Assembly (NCBI GenBank): GCA_029212955.1
Contig: JARGOW010000250.1
Location: 1-6,095, forward strand
DNA: 6,095 bases
Direction of reading: 5' to 3'
Origin: Planctomycetota bacterium
Lineage (GTDB): Bacteria; Planctomycetota; UBA1135; GCA-002686595
Of this stretch, positions 1 through 6,095 are shown piece after piece (the first letter of the stretch is position 1; each line of letters starts with the position of its first letter). The translations under genes and the position numbers were made by a program. Under the pieces are notes generated by a model. The model worked only from the letters and a program-made list of their open reading frames with translations, did not search any database and was not told where the DNA came from.

Positions 1-303
1 ATTCCCTGTGGAGTGGATCACTGTGAACGAAGAACACCCAGTCTTTGAGTTTGCACCCAGTCGGTTGGGCACAATACAAAGGGAATCTGGCCCGCTCCCC
101 CCCTCTCCTGAACGGGGAAGTGGTAGCTGGGCGAATCCGGTGTTCCAGTCTAGGCGGAACAACTTGGACGCTTCGCGGGGCTCGGAAGTAGAGAGTAGCG
201 CTTCAAATCTCTTTCCACACCACCCGAGTCTAAGGTCCTGACCTCCAGGAATCCGTTGTCCCTGTCCCTTTGTGAAGAAAGGTTTCTTTCCAATTGCTGC
301 CAT
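1..303 (-). other. Open reading frame running off the left edge; possible partial gene or lost continuation
   Basis: One minus-strand frame has no stop from 327 to the left edge (109 codons), with an ATG at 301-303. It begins MAAIGKKPFF and includes FRLDWNTGFAQLPLP and CIVPNRLGANSKTG. It overlaps the end of the secreted gene by 74 bases in another frame. I recognise no family, codon use is unremarkable and there is no clear ribosome binding site. It may be a small overlapping gene, a frameshifted continuation of the secreted protein, or chance. Apart from this frame and the hairpin, I see nothing in 1-229. Confidence 0.2.
184..216 (-). other. Weak hairpin just downstream of the secreted gene
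   Basis: On the minus strand GGAAAGAGA pairs with TCTCT and TTCC across a 13-base loop, with a two-base bulge, starting 14 bases after the stop codon. It is placed where a terminator would be, but the stem is A/T-rich and no T-run follows, so intrinsic termination is doubtful. It could also be chance. Confidence 0.2.
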
Positions 304-1084
304 CCCACAAGAGAGCAACTGTTCGGATCACTCCCCCCTTTCGTTCCTCCATCGTGAGAGCCAAGCACACTCCACCACTATCGCGAGCCCACCCACAGAT
401 TGCTCCCTTGGGAATCCTAGACGCGAACCAGGGCATTCGATATTGCTCCGGTGGCGCTGGAACGTTCAATACAACAGGACCTCCCTTGTCATCCATGCTC
501 ATGAACCCTCTGGGTTTCGAGCCCCTATCAAGCAATGCGCAAATGGTTCCCAAGCTCACGACTGCATCGCTAGGCCCCACAGCTCCCCAGTCGCCAAACA
601 AAAATCGGCCGCTGTGGGGCACGAAGAAACCAGGGCTAGAAGCATCACCCGTCTCGCTTCCCTCTTTCAACATCGATTGGTTCACGACCTGAAAGAGAAT
701 GCCCAATTGAGGCGATTCCGATGAGGAATTTGCACTTGCAGCGCCAACAAGGACGGCCTCGGTGCTGTCAGATTGCGCCTCTCCGATGGGGAAAAGCGCA
801 ATCTCACGGGATCCAGGGGCCACCGCGAACCCTATACGATTCTGGCCGCTCTCCCCGGAACCAAAATATGGCGTTTCGCCCCCCAAGGCGTGAAACTCCA
901 CCTCGACTTCCTCGGCCACGGCCTCGGACGAAGCACCCTGAGTGACGAGCAAATCTCCAGCGAAGCACGTTCCTGTGCCTGCTAGCATGGGAAAAAGGAA
1001 TGCGGTCATGAGTGATAACAAGCGCAGCCCCCAACGGTTGTCTGGCTCCAACCTAGCGATACGCCTGTCCCCTCTCGACCCCAT
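230..1084 (-). CDS. Secreted protein of unknown function, possible NxxGxxAF-like tandem-repeat family
   Basis: The product has 284 residues from the ATG at 1082-1084 and ends at TAG (230-232). It starts with a good Sec signal peptide: a basic n-region, a hydrophobic core LLSLMTAFLFPMLAG (22-36) and a likely cleavage after TCFA (42). No lipobox precedes Cys40. The mature part is probably all beta. Short modules recur: NRIGFAV (82-88), HSGRFLFG (157-164), DDKGGPVVL (198-206) and DSGGVCLAL (235-243), each preceded by a strand pair such as ALLWDGSNW. This recalls the planctomycetal NxxGxxAF tandem-repeat proteins, but weakly. An in-frame ATG at 1211-1213, four bases after the RHS stop, would give 327 residues. 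I prefer 1084 because the longer form puts 62 residues before the hydrophobic core, and 6 of the 7 Arg codons in the extension are AGA/AGG. No clear Shine-Dalgarno favours either start. Confidence 0.75.
   Translation of the reverse strand: MGSRGDRRIARLEPDNRWGLRLLSLMTAFLFPMLAGTGTCFAGDLLVTQGASSEAVAEEVEVEFHALGGETPYFGSGESGQNRIGFAVAPGSREIALFPIGEAQSDSTEAVLVGAASANSSSESPQLGILFQVVNQSMLKEGSETGDASSPGFFVPHSGRFLFGDWGAVGPSDAVVSLGTICALLDRGSKPRGFMSMDDKGGPVVLNVPAPPEQYRMPWFASRIPKGAICGWARDSGGVCLALTMEERKGGVIRTVALLWDGSNWKETFLHKGTGTTDSWRSGP
959..1084 (-). other. Signal peptide of the secreted protein
   Basis: From the ATG at 1084 the order is a charged stretch (MGSRGDRRIAR to NRWGLR), a hydrophobic run of about 15 residues, and small residues ending T-C-F-A before G-D. 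This is a standard Sec signal with predicted cleavage between residues 42 and 43. It is the strongest evidence that this reading frame is a real gene and that its product leaves the cytoplasm. Confidence 0.8.
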
Positions 1085-1217
1085 CAAGCCGGTTCTAGGT
1101 CCTGCAAACTGTACCCATGCATGGTCAGGAAGAGAATCCAACCCCCTGCCTCTGCGTACGAGTCTTTCACCGTTAGATCTCAGACCAATAGGCCTGTCAG
1201 GTAAGTCATTCATGGTG
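1085..1217 (-). other. Short gap between the RHS stop and the preferred start of the secreted gene
   Basis: These 133 bases are open in the frame of the secreted gene from the ATG at 1213, so they could encode a 43-residue extension. That extension is Arg-rich, low in hydrophobic content and dominated by AGA/AGG. I see no promoter pair and no terminator hairpin with a T-run, which favours co-transcription of the two genes. Part of it looks vaguely like a tRNA, but fails on inspection. Confidence 0.45.
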
Positions 1218-2078
1218 TTATCGGTCTACGGTTTCGTCAGGTTGGTCATGCGGATTGCTTGGCCCAGGCGTACCCGGTCCTGTACCCGTGGCCGGCTCAT
1301 TGGGTCGCGAAGGGTTCGGCGTTCCAGCTGGCCCGACAGGTGTCATAGGCTCATCGCATACCCCAGGCTGCGGTGTACCTGGAGGGTCTGTCGGCGTTGA
1401 GGGACCTCGCACATGAATTCCCTCATCTCGGGGGTGCGCAATCGGTCTCATTGGAGCAGCTCCGGAGAAAGTCGGATATCGAGCTCCCGTAGCGCAATGC
1501 ACGCTGTCTTTGCACTCCACTGTAAATGAAATCGAGGCGCTCACACTCGCAGGGGGAGGTGAAGAAGCGGTGAGTGTAATCGAAGACTTTGTCCCACACC
1601 GCATTCGCTTATGGAAGTGCACATACGGAGTGCTATTGCCATCCAATTTCCCAGTTCCTTGGTTATTGACAGTGCCATCGGCAGCCCATCCATCCTCATT
1701 AGCGGACACGTCCCATTTTGGATAGTCCCCCCAGGCCGGCGAGCCATGCCATTTTTCCAATCCCCCCGGAGGATTCTCAGGATCTGCTCCGATCGGATCG
1801 ATATTCAATGCCGCAGAAAACTCAAAGGTACAGCTGCAGCTCCCCAGTTTGCAACCCATCAACTGCCCACCAACGCTCGGATTGCCAGATCCGATGAATG
1901 TAGTACGAATGTTATCCTCGCCATCAGATGAGGGGGGGTTCTCGACTGTTACAGACGCTCCTCCATCTCGCTTCGGGACACCATATTTGGTTTTTCCAGG
2001 TGACTTCCGATCCTCCTGTCCCTCACCCAGTCGAGGAAAGGGCCTGGTGTTTCCGGTTACAACATCGGTTGTTGACTG
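1218..2078 (-). other. Variable C-terminal tip of the RHS protein (residues 1337-1622)
   Basis: The region after the core is what varies most between RHS proteins and often carries a toxin. I recognise no toxin fold here. A polar, flexible linker (1337-1395) leads to a domain (about 1396-1535) with alternating strand-like stretches such as TFEFSAALNI and ASVSASISFTVEC. Six cysteines (1412, 1417, 1419, 1497, 1525, 1531) could form disulfides or a metal site, and a YVHFH patch lies at 1488-1492. Tryptophans cluster at 1446-1466. A proline-rich tail closes the protein. Sampled 60-base lines here are 47-62% GC, against 67-72% in two lines of the YD shell, which fits a separately acquired module. 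A binding domain is as likely as a toxin. Confidence 0.7.
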
Positions 2079-5000
2079 CATACCACTCCGGTCCATAAAC
2101 GAAAACACGTTGCCGCGCATTCCTTGGTAGAGGGACGGGCCGTCCACGTAGCCGCTGGGGTCTTTGGAGGTCCAGCGGCCTAGGCTTTCGGAGAAGGTTC
2201 TTGCGCCAGCGAGATACGACTCGTTGACCCGGGGCATTTGGTGCAGGCCTAGGGTGTTTCCGGTGAGAGAGAGCACTCCGGTTCCTCCGACTTTCGGTTC
2301 GTAGTCGGCGGCGTCCCATACGTCGACCAGGCCATCCGAGTTCAGGTCGCTTTTGTCGTCGTAGGTTTGTGTGGCCACGTCATCTCGTAGCAGCACGTAG
2401 TCATCCGCGTCGGTTTTGCCGTCACCGTTGATGTCTCCACTAGGCAAGCAGGTGGGCACGCCCATCGGGTTGTAGTGCACGCGTTCCATTTGGCCGGTGC
2501 TTTGGTCGAAGAAGCCGGCGGCGGATCCGGTGGCGTCTGGGAGCACGTAGGTTAGGCGGTCGCGGGTGCCATCGGCGTCATCGTCGCGGGACTCGCGGGA
2601 TCCGGTCAGGGATTCCGGGCCGGCGAAGAGACGTTCTAGGCGCGGGGTGGTTTCCCCGGACTTGAAGGCCGCCAGGGCCCGGCCTGCGCCGTCAGGCAGG
2701 TACGTGTAGGTGGTGTCAATGCCCGTGGCCAGGCCGTCTCCGGTCTCGTCCGCGTGTTGGCTGATGATGCGATTTAGGGCATCGCGGCGCAGCTCCAGGA
2801 TCAGGTCGTTGGTGCTAGCGAGCTCCACCCGCACCAGGTTGCCCCAGGCGTCATAGGTGCTCGTTTGGCCTTCGCCGTTGTCATCCATGGCGCCATCTGC
2901 AAACCAGGTTGGGTTGCCCACGGCGGGGTCCAGGCTCGAGCGCGTCACGATCTCGCCCGCGTCGTTGAAGGTGCGGGTTTCGCTGCTTTCACCGGTGCCG
3001 GTGAAGAGGCCGTCGCCGTTGCGGTCCACGGTAATCGAGGTCATGTTGCCCAGGATGTCGAACTCCCGCTCCATGCGGTAGGTGCGGTCGGTGAAGCCAC
3101 CGGCCGTCTGCGCTCCCCGCTCATAGGTCTTGATGCGACCCAGGCCGTCGATGGTCAGCTCCTCGTCGTAGCCGTCCATGACCTTGTCATCGGTGGAGGT
3201 CAGGTAGGAATCCCAGTCGTAGCCGTAGTGCTGGTTGAGCAGGGTTACGTTGCCGGAGGGCAGGGGACGGTTCCAGCGCAGCTTGGTGCGGCGGCCGAAG
3301 CGGTCTAGGCTGGGCAGGGCGGTACCCGCCGCGTCGAGCATGGTCATGGAGATGTCCGCATCGGGGTAAGTCATGCCCACGATCTGGCCCCAGCCCAGGT
3401 AATCCCAGGTGGCAGCCAGGTTGCTGGTGCTCGTCTCTACCATCGAGTTCGGGCGGGACAACGCATTGTTGTAGTCCGCGCCCGTGTACTGGAACTGATA
3501 ACCTTCGCCACTCGGGTACGTGGTCGTGGTCGGTCGGATCACGCGCCGCCCAAGCGGGGCCTGTTCATAACCATAATCAATGTCCGAAGCCGCCACGCCC
3601 GTGCCCCCCATCTCGGAGTCGGGGTCCGTGCTGGCCTTGGTCGTGTTGCCCCAGTCGTCGAACTCGAATTGGGTGGAGTCCGTGGCGGTCACGCCGCTCG
3701 TGTCTGCGTACTGAATCGCGTCGGTCATTTGTCCCCGCACATCGTACAGGTACTCACGCATTCGCACGGATCCATCCACGCTGGTGCCCAATTCCAGGGC
3801 AATGTCCTTGTGCAAGCGCCCAGAATCATCGAATTCGTACCCGCGCTTGGTGCCTGCGGCGTCCTTCTTCCAGAAAGTGCGCTCCTGCACGTCGTAGGCA
3901 AAGCTGGACTCGGGCTGCACGCCGGAGGAGGCCAGGGGATAGCTCACGCGGGCCAACAGGTGCCCGGTGGCGATCTTGGAGTCCGGCACGGCGCCCTTGG
4001 TGGTGCCGTAGATGTAGGTGGTGGTCAGGTCGCCGCCCGGCTTCTCCAGGATGTAGCTGGTGCGCAGGCCGTTCACATATTCGTAGCGGGTGATCCGGTC
4101 TTCATCGGGATAGGAAGCGTTGGGGACACCGTCCTTGTAGTTTTCGGTGAACTTCACCGTGCGGCCCATTTGATCGTACTCGTAGCGAGTGCGTACGCGG
4201 TTGGGACTCTTGGCCTGCAGCAGGGTGCCGTCATTGTTGTATTCCCAGGAGGTACGCAGCACCGTGTCGCTGCGCTGGGGGGCGGACAATCCGGCCCGGT
4301 AAAAGACCTGCCGGTCGTGGTTTCCGAGCCTCACCGATTCGATGCGGCGGCCCAGGGCGTCATACCAATGGGCGTTGATCTGATAGCGGCCAGCGATGTC
4401 CGTGCCCGTGACGGTGAGCGCACTGCCATCGGCGTTGGAGTCCAAGGCACCCAGGTTCGCACCCGCGCCATTGTCACCGGGCCAGCGGCCGATGGTCACA
4501 TTCATCAGGACCCGATCGCTTAGACCCGATTCGTACACGGTTTGGGTTTCCTGCATGACCACATTGCCAGCGACGGAATCAGCCCCGGTGTTGTCCACGG
4601 ACGCCTCCATTTCGGCCAGATCGAAGCTGTGGGTCTTGCGGCCCAGGCGGTCGTAGTAGGTCTTCGACATACGTGCGCCATGGGATTTGATCGAGTGGCC
4701 TCCGTCGTCGTACCACATGTCGCTGACCAGGGTATCCACGGATTGACCGTTGGCGTCCAGCTTGTGGCGAATGCTGCGGTCCATTTGACCGCGATCGTCG
4801 TAGAAGGACTCGTAGAAAGACAGGCGGCCGGTTTCGGTGGTGACGCCACCGGATACGGCCGCGGCAAAGTTCGTCAAGTCGTCATAGGTGGCACTGGCCA
4901 CCACGCGTCCCAGATTGTCTAGCTGGTTAAGTGAGTGGGGTGCTGCCGGGTGAATCGTGCCCACGAGGTTTCCACGGACGTCATACGCATGGGTGGTGAC

Positions 5001-6095
5001 CATTTCATCCGTGCTCGAATCCTCCACCCGACGAACCTCCTGGGTCATCAGGCTATTGCCGCCCGATGAACCGAAGTCGTAGGTGTAGGACCCGGTCATG
5101 GTCATGTTTCCTGCGCCGGTCGGCGCGCCCGAGTCCATGCCTTCGGCGTTGGTTCCCACCCAGCGCTGGGTGATGCGGCCCTTGCCGTCGTAGATATCCC
5201 AAGTGATGGTGCCGTAGGGGGCGGTAACCGATTCCTGCTCGCCTGCCTCGTTGTAGGAGTAGGTGGTTGCGTCGTAGTGGGTGCCCTGCACGCCTTCACC
5301 CGTGGCCGGGATCCAGAAGTAGTCCCGGCTCTCGGTCACCTGGGTTCCGCCCAGGCCGTAGAGCTTGGTCGACCAGCGGGACACGGCTGACGTGTTTATG
5401 GCCGTGAGAGGGTCGCTTTGCGTTGTGGAGATCAAGGTGCTCAAGTCCAGGCTTGCAAAGCCTGCCGTGGCCAGGGACCCCGTGGCTTCATCATAGCCCT
5501 CATGGTTTTCCACATGCACGCCGGTGACCCCATAGGTGACCCCACCCGCGGTGGCATAGGGCACGCGCAAGTGCACGCGTCGGCCGTCGGATAGGCGAGT
5601 CATCTGACTTAGAACGCCGGTCCCATCGGCATACACCTGATCTGCCTCGCCCGCGCGATCATAGGTGGTCGTGCTGATGCGGTGGAAGGCCCCCGCCGTG
5701 CTGGCCCATCCAGCAGGAACATCGCCAGCGGGCAAAACGGTAGTATCCGCGTCGTCGATGCGCTGAATCACGCGGCCCTGGTCATACTTTGTGTACGCGA
5801 GAAGTCCCTCGCCATCCTGGGTCCAAGTTTCGCGGCCCTGCAGATCCGAATAGCTCCTGCGGGTAACCGCCAAGCCCGATCCGTGGTGTGTCGTGGATAC
5901 CGCCGGTAGGGTCACCGTGACCTCTGAGGGCATCAACGTGCCCGCGTGCCACTGGAGAGACTGGCTTGTCACCGCCGCCCCGGGCCCAACTCCGGCGGTC
6001 AAGGTACTCTCGGAGTAGGACCATTGCTCGGTCACGATGGGTCGGTGCACCTGGGCATCCCCCACGGTCAAGGATTGCACTGCCAAGGTCAGACT
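1218..6095 (-). CDS. RHS/YD-repeat protein with inserted dockerin and variable C-terminal tip (5' partial)
   Basis: The product is a large RHS-family protein, expected to be exported and to fold as a hollow beta-shell of YD repeats; substrate and partners are unknown. The frame is open at the right edge. The first in-frame start-like codon (TTG at 6084-6086) is only a leucine inside the gene, with codons for S-L-T before it, so the N-terminus and any signal peptide are missing. Residues below are counted from that TTG. YD-type repeats run from about 79 to 1100, for example YDQGR (101), YDVRGN (368), YYDRLGR (477), YDALGRR (575), YEYDQMGR (635), YDVRGQ (781) and YDAWGN (1078). A dockerin-like segment lies at 1218-1262. 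The core ends with GRWTSKDPSGY (1303-1313) and MDRSGM (1331-1336). A 286-residue tip follows and ends at TAA (1218-1220). No frameshift or internal stop is seen. Family assignment is very sure; biological role is not. Confidence 0.96.
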   Translation of the reverse strand, partial: SLTLAVQSLTVGDAQVHRPIVTEQWSYSESTLTAGVGPGAAVTSQSLQWHAGTLMPSEVTVTLPAVSTTHHGSGLAVTRRSYSDLQGRETWTQDGEGLLAYTKYDQGRVIQRIDDADTTVLPAGDVPAGWASTAGAFHRISTTTYDRAGEADQVYADGTGVLSQMTRLSDGRRVHLRVPYATAGGVTYGVTGVHVENHEGYDEATGSLATAGFASLDLSTLISTTQSDPLTAINTSAVSRWSTKLYGLGGTQVTESRDYFWIPATGEGVQGTHYDATTYSYNEAGEQESVTAPYGTITWDIYDGKGRITQRWVGTNAEGMDSGAPTGAGNMTMTGSYTYDFGSSGGNSLMTQEVRRVEDSSTDEMVTTHAYDVRGNLVGTIHPAAPHSLNQLDNLGRVVASATYDDLTNFAAAVSGGVTTETGRLSFYESFYDDRGQMDRSIRHKLDANGQSVDTLVSDMWYDDGGHSIKSHGARMSKTYYDRLGRKTHSFDLAEMEASVDNTGADSVAGNVVMQETQTVYESGLSDRVLMNVTIGRWPGDNGAGANLGALDSNADGSALTVTGTDIAGRYQINAHWYDALGRRIESVRLGNHDRQVFYRAGLSAPQRSDTVLRTSWEYNNDGTLLQAKSPNRVRTRYEYDQMGRTVKFTENYKDGVPNASYPDEDRITRYEYVNGLRTSYILEKPGGDLTTTYIYGTTKGAVPDSKIATGHLLARVSYPLASSGVQPESSFAYDVQERTFWKKDAAGTKRGYEFDDSGRLHKDIALELGTSVDGSVRMREYLYDVRGQMTDAIQYADTSGVTATDSTQFEFDDWGNTTKASTDPDSEMGGTGVAASDIDYGYEQAPLGRRVIRPTTTTYPSGEGYQFQYTGADYNNALSRPNSMVETSTSNLAATWDYLGWGQIVGMTYPDADISMTMLDAAGTALPSLDRFGRRTKLRWNRPLPSGNVTLLNQHYGYDWDSYLTSTDDKVMDGYDEELTIDGLGRIKTYERGAQTAGGFTDRTYRMEREFDILGNMTSITVDRNGDGLFTGTGESSETRTFNDAGEIVTRSSLDPAVGNPTWFADGAMDDNGEGQTSTYDAWGNLVRVELASTNDLILELRRDALNRIISQHADETGDGLATGIDTTYTYLPDGAGRALAAFKSGETTPRLERLFAGPESLTGSRESRDDDADGTRDRLTYVLPDATGSAAGFFDQSTGQMERVHYNPMGVPTCLPSGDINGDGKTDADDYVLLRDDVATQTYDDKSDLNSDGLVDVWDAADYEPKVGGTGVLSLTGNTLGLHQMPRVNESYLAGARTFSESLGRWTSKDPSGYVDGPSLYQGMRGNVFSFMDRSGMQSTTDVVTGNTRPFPRLGEGQEDRKSPGKTKYGVPKRDGGASVTVENPPSSDGEDNIRTTFIGSGNPSVGGQLMGCKLGSCSCTFEFSAALNIDPIGADPENPPGGLEKWHGSPAWGDYPKWDVSANEDGWAADGTVNNQGTGKLDGNSTPYVHFHKRMRCGTKSSITLTASSPPPASVSASISFTVECKDSVHCATGARYPTFSGAAPMRPIAHPRDEGIHVRGPSTPTDPPGTPQPGVCDEPMTPVGPAGTPNPSRPNEPATGTGPGTPGPSNPHDQPDETVDR
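1221..1409 (-). other. Proline-rich tail with PGTP-type repeats (residues 1560-1622)
   Basis: The last 63 residues are rich in Pro, Gly and Thr and hold three variants of one short unit: PPGTPQPG, PAGTPNPS and PGTPGPSNP. One cysteine (1577) lies between the first two. Such tails are usually extended and disordered, and act as spacers or as contact segments with cell-wall material. Nothing shows an LPXTG-like sorting signal or a membrane helix at the end. Confidence 0.75.
2079..2216 (-). other. Terminal RHS-associated core segment (residues 1291-1336)
   Basis: This stretch matches the conserved end of the RHS core, which in better-studied members plugs the shell and cleaves itself to free the tip. 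GRWTSKDPSGYVDG aligns with the usual GRFxSxDPIGYxxG, and SLYQGMRGN with the NLYxYVxNNP segment. The closing MDRSGM replaces the usual DPxGL: the Asp (1332) and Gly (1335) remain, but the Pro after the Asp is Arg and the final Leu is Met. The aromatic YYYRARYYD strand that normally comes first is reduced to YLAGARTFSESLGR. Position and spacing make the assignment firm; whether it still cleaves is uncertain. Confidence 0.85.
2301..2435 (-). other. Dockerin type I-like domain inside the RHS core
   Basis: Residues 1218-1262 of the RHS protein carry two F-hand-like calcium loops about 29 residues apart. The first begins DINGDGKTDADDYVLLRD, with Asp/Asn at loop positions 1, 3, 5, 9 and 12. The second begins DLNSDGLVDVWDAADY, with the same spacing. 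The duplicated loop, each followed by a short hydrophobic helix, is the signature of type I dockerins. In cellulosomes these bind cohesins; in Planctomycetota they occur widely in exported proteins with no known cohesin partner. The segment sits between YNPMG (1205-1209) and the terminal core motif, where most RHS proteins have only a short linker. Calcium binding is very likely; a binding partner is inference only. Confidence 0.85.

Noticed and set aside
141..161. Inverted repeat TGTTCC / GGAACA with a nine-base loop
   Set aside because: Six base pairs with no T-run and no link to a promoter is within what chance gives.
8..241. Plus-strand open frame of 77 codons starting with GTG
   Set aside because: No ribosome binding site, no recognisable motif, a low-complexity Pro/Ser/Arg translation, and overlap with the end of the minus-strand gene.
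1122..1186. tRNA-like stretch on the minus strand (acceptor-like ends, a GTACGCA loop with T before ACG, a T-arm-like GGTTGGATTC)
   Set aside because: It is about 65 bases, too short; the acceptor stem has mismatches, the T-loop lacks the conserved C, the T-stem is mostly G-T pairs and there is no credible D-arm.
1932..1938. Run of seven G (C7 in the RHS coding strand) as a possible phase-variation site
   Set aside because: The frame is intact across it and seven bases is short for slippage control. A similar run at 97-103 lies outside any firm gene.
1218..2078. Reading the tip as a nuclease or ADP-ribosyltransferase toxin
   Set aside because: The HFH patch and cysteines alone do not match a known catalytic motif such as HNH, GH-E or R-S-E, so naming an activity would be a guess.
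2865..3308. Plus-strand open frame of 147 codons opposite the RHS gene
   Set aside because: It is another antisense shadow with low-complexity Val/Ala/Gly content and no signal or motif.
3669..4523. Long plus-strand open frame (284 codons) opposite the RHS gene
   Set aside because: It lies wholly antisense to the YD shell. The translation is rich in Gly, Val, Ala and His, as expected for the complement of GC-rich codons, and shows no domain.

Overview
The window is dominated by one long minus-strand gene that enters from the right edge and ends at 1218. It encodes at least 1,622 residues of an RHS/YD-repeat protein. A type I dockerin-like pair of calcium-binding loops is inserted into the RHS-associated core. 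Behind the core sits a compositionally different C-terminal tip with a proline-rich tail. The combination of RHS shell, dockerin, DxNxDG loops and a high-GC core (about two thirds GC in hand-counted lines) suggests a Planctomycetota bacterium, perhaps of the Phycisphaerae type. This placement rests on protein style only, because the window holds no marker gene.

Layout, read on the minus strand from right to left. 6095 to about 2440 is the YD-repeat shell; its true start lies outside the window. 2435 to 2301 is the dockerin. 2216 to 2079 is the end of the RHS core, with a degenerate form of the usual self-cleavage motif. 2078 to 1218 is the tip: a cysteine-containing, probably beta-rich domain, then a proline-rich tail. 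1217 to 1085 is a short gap, or an unlikely N-terminal extension of the next gene. 1084 to 230 encodes a protein with a clear signal peptide and weak tandem modules. 229 to 1 holds no confident gene: there is a weak hairpin just after the stop, and one frame stays open to the left edge.

The two genes are co-directional with no visible promoter or terminator between them, so they are probably co-transcribed. In RHS systems the gene behind the tip is often a cytoplasmic immunity protein. Here the neighbour is predicted to be exported and the tip matches no toxin family I recognise. I therefore read the pair as a large extracellular or cell-surface protein with a secreted companion, and a toxin-immunity pair as the less likely alternative.
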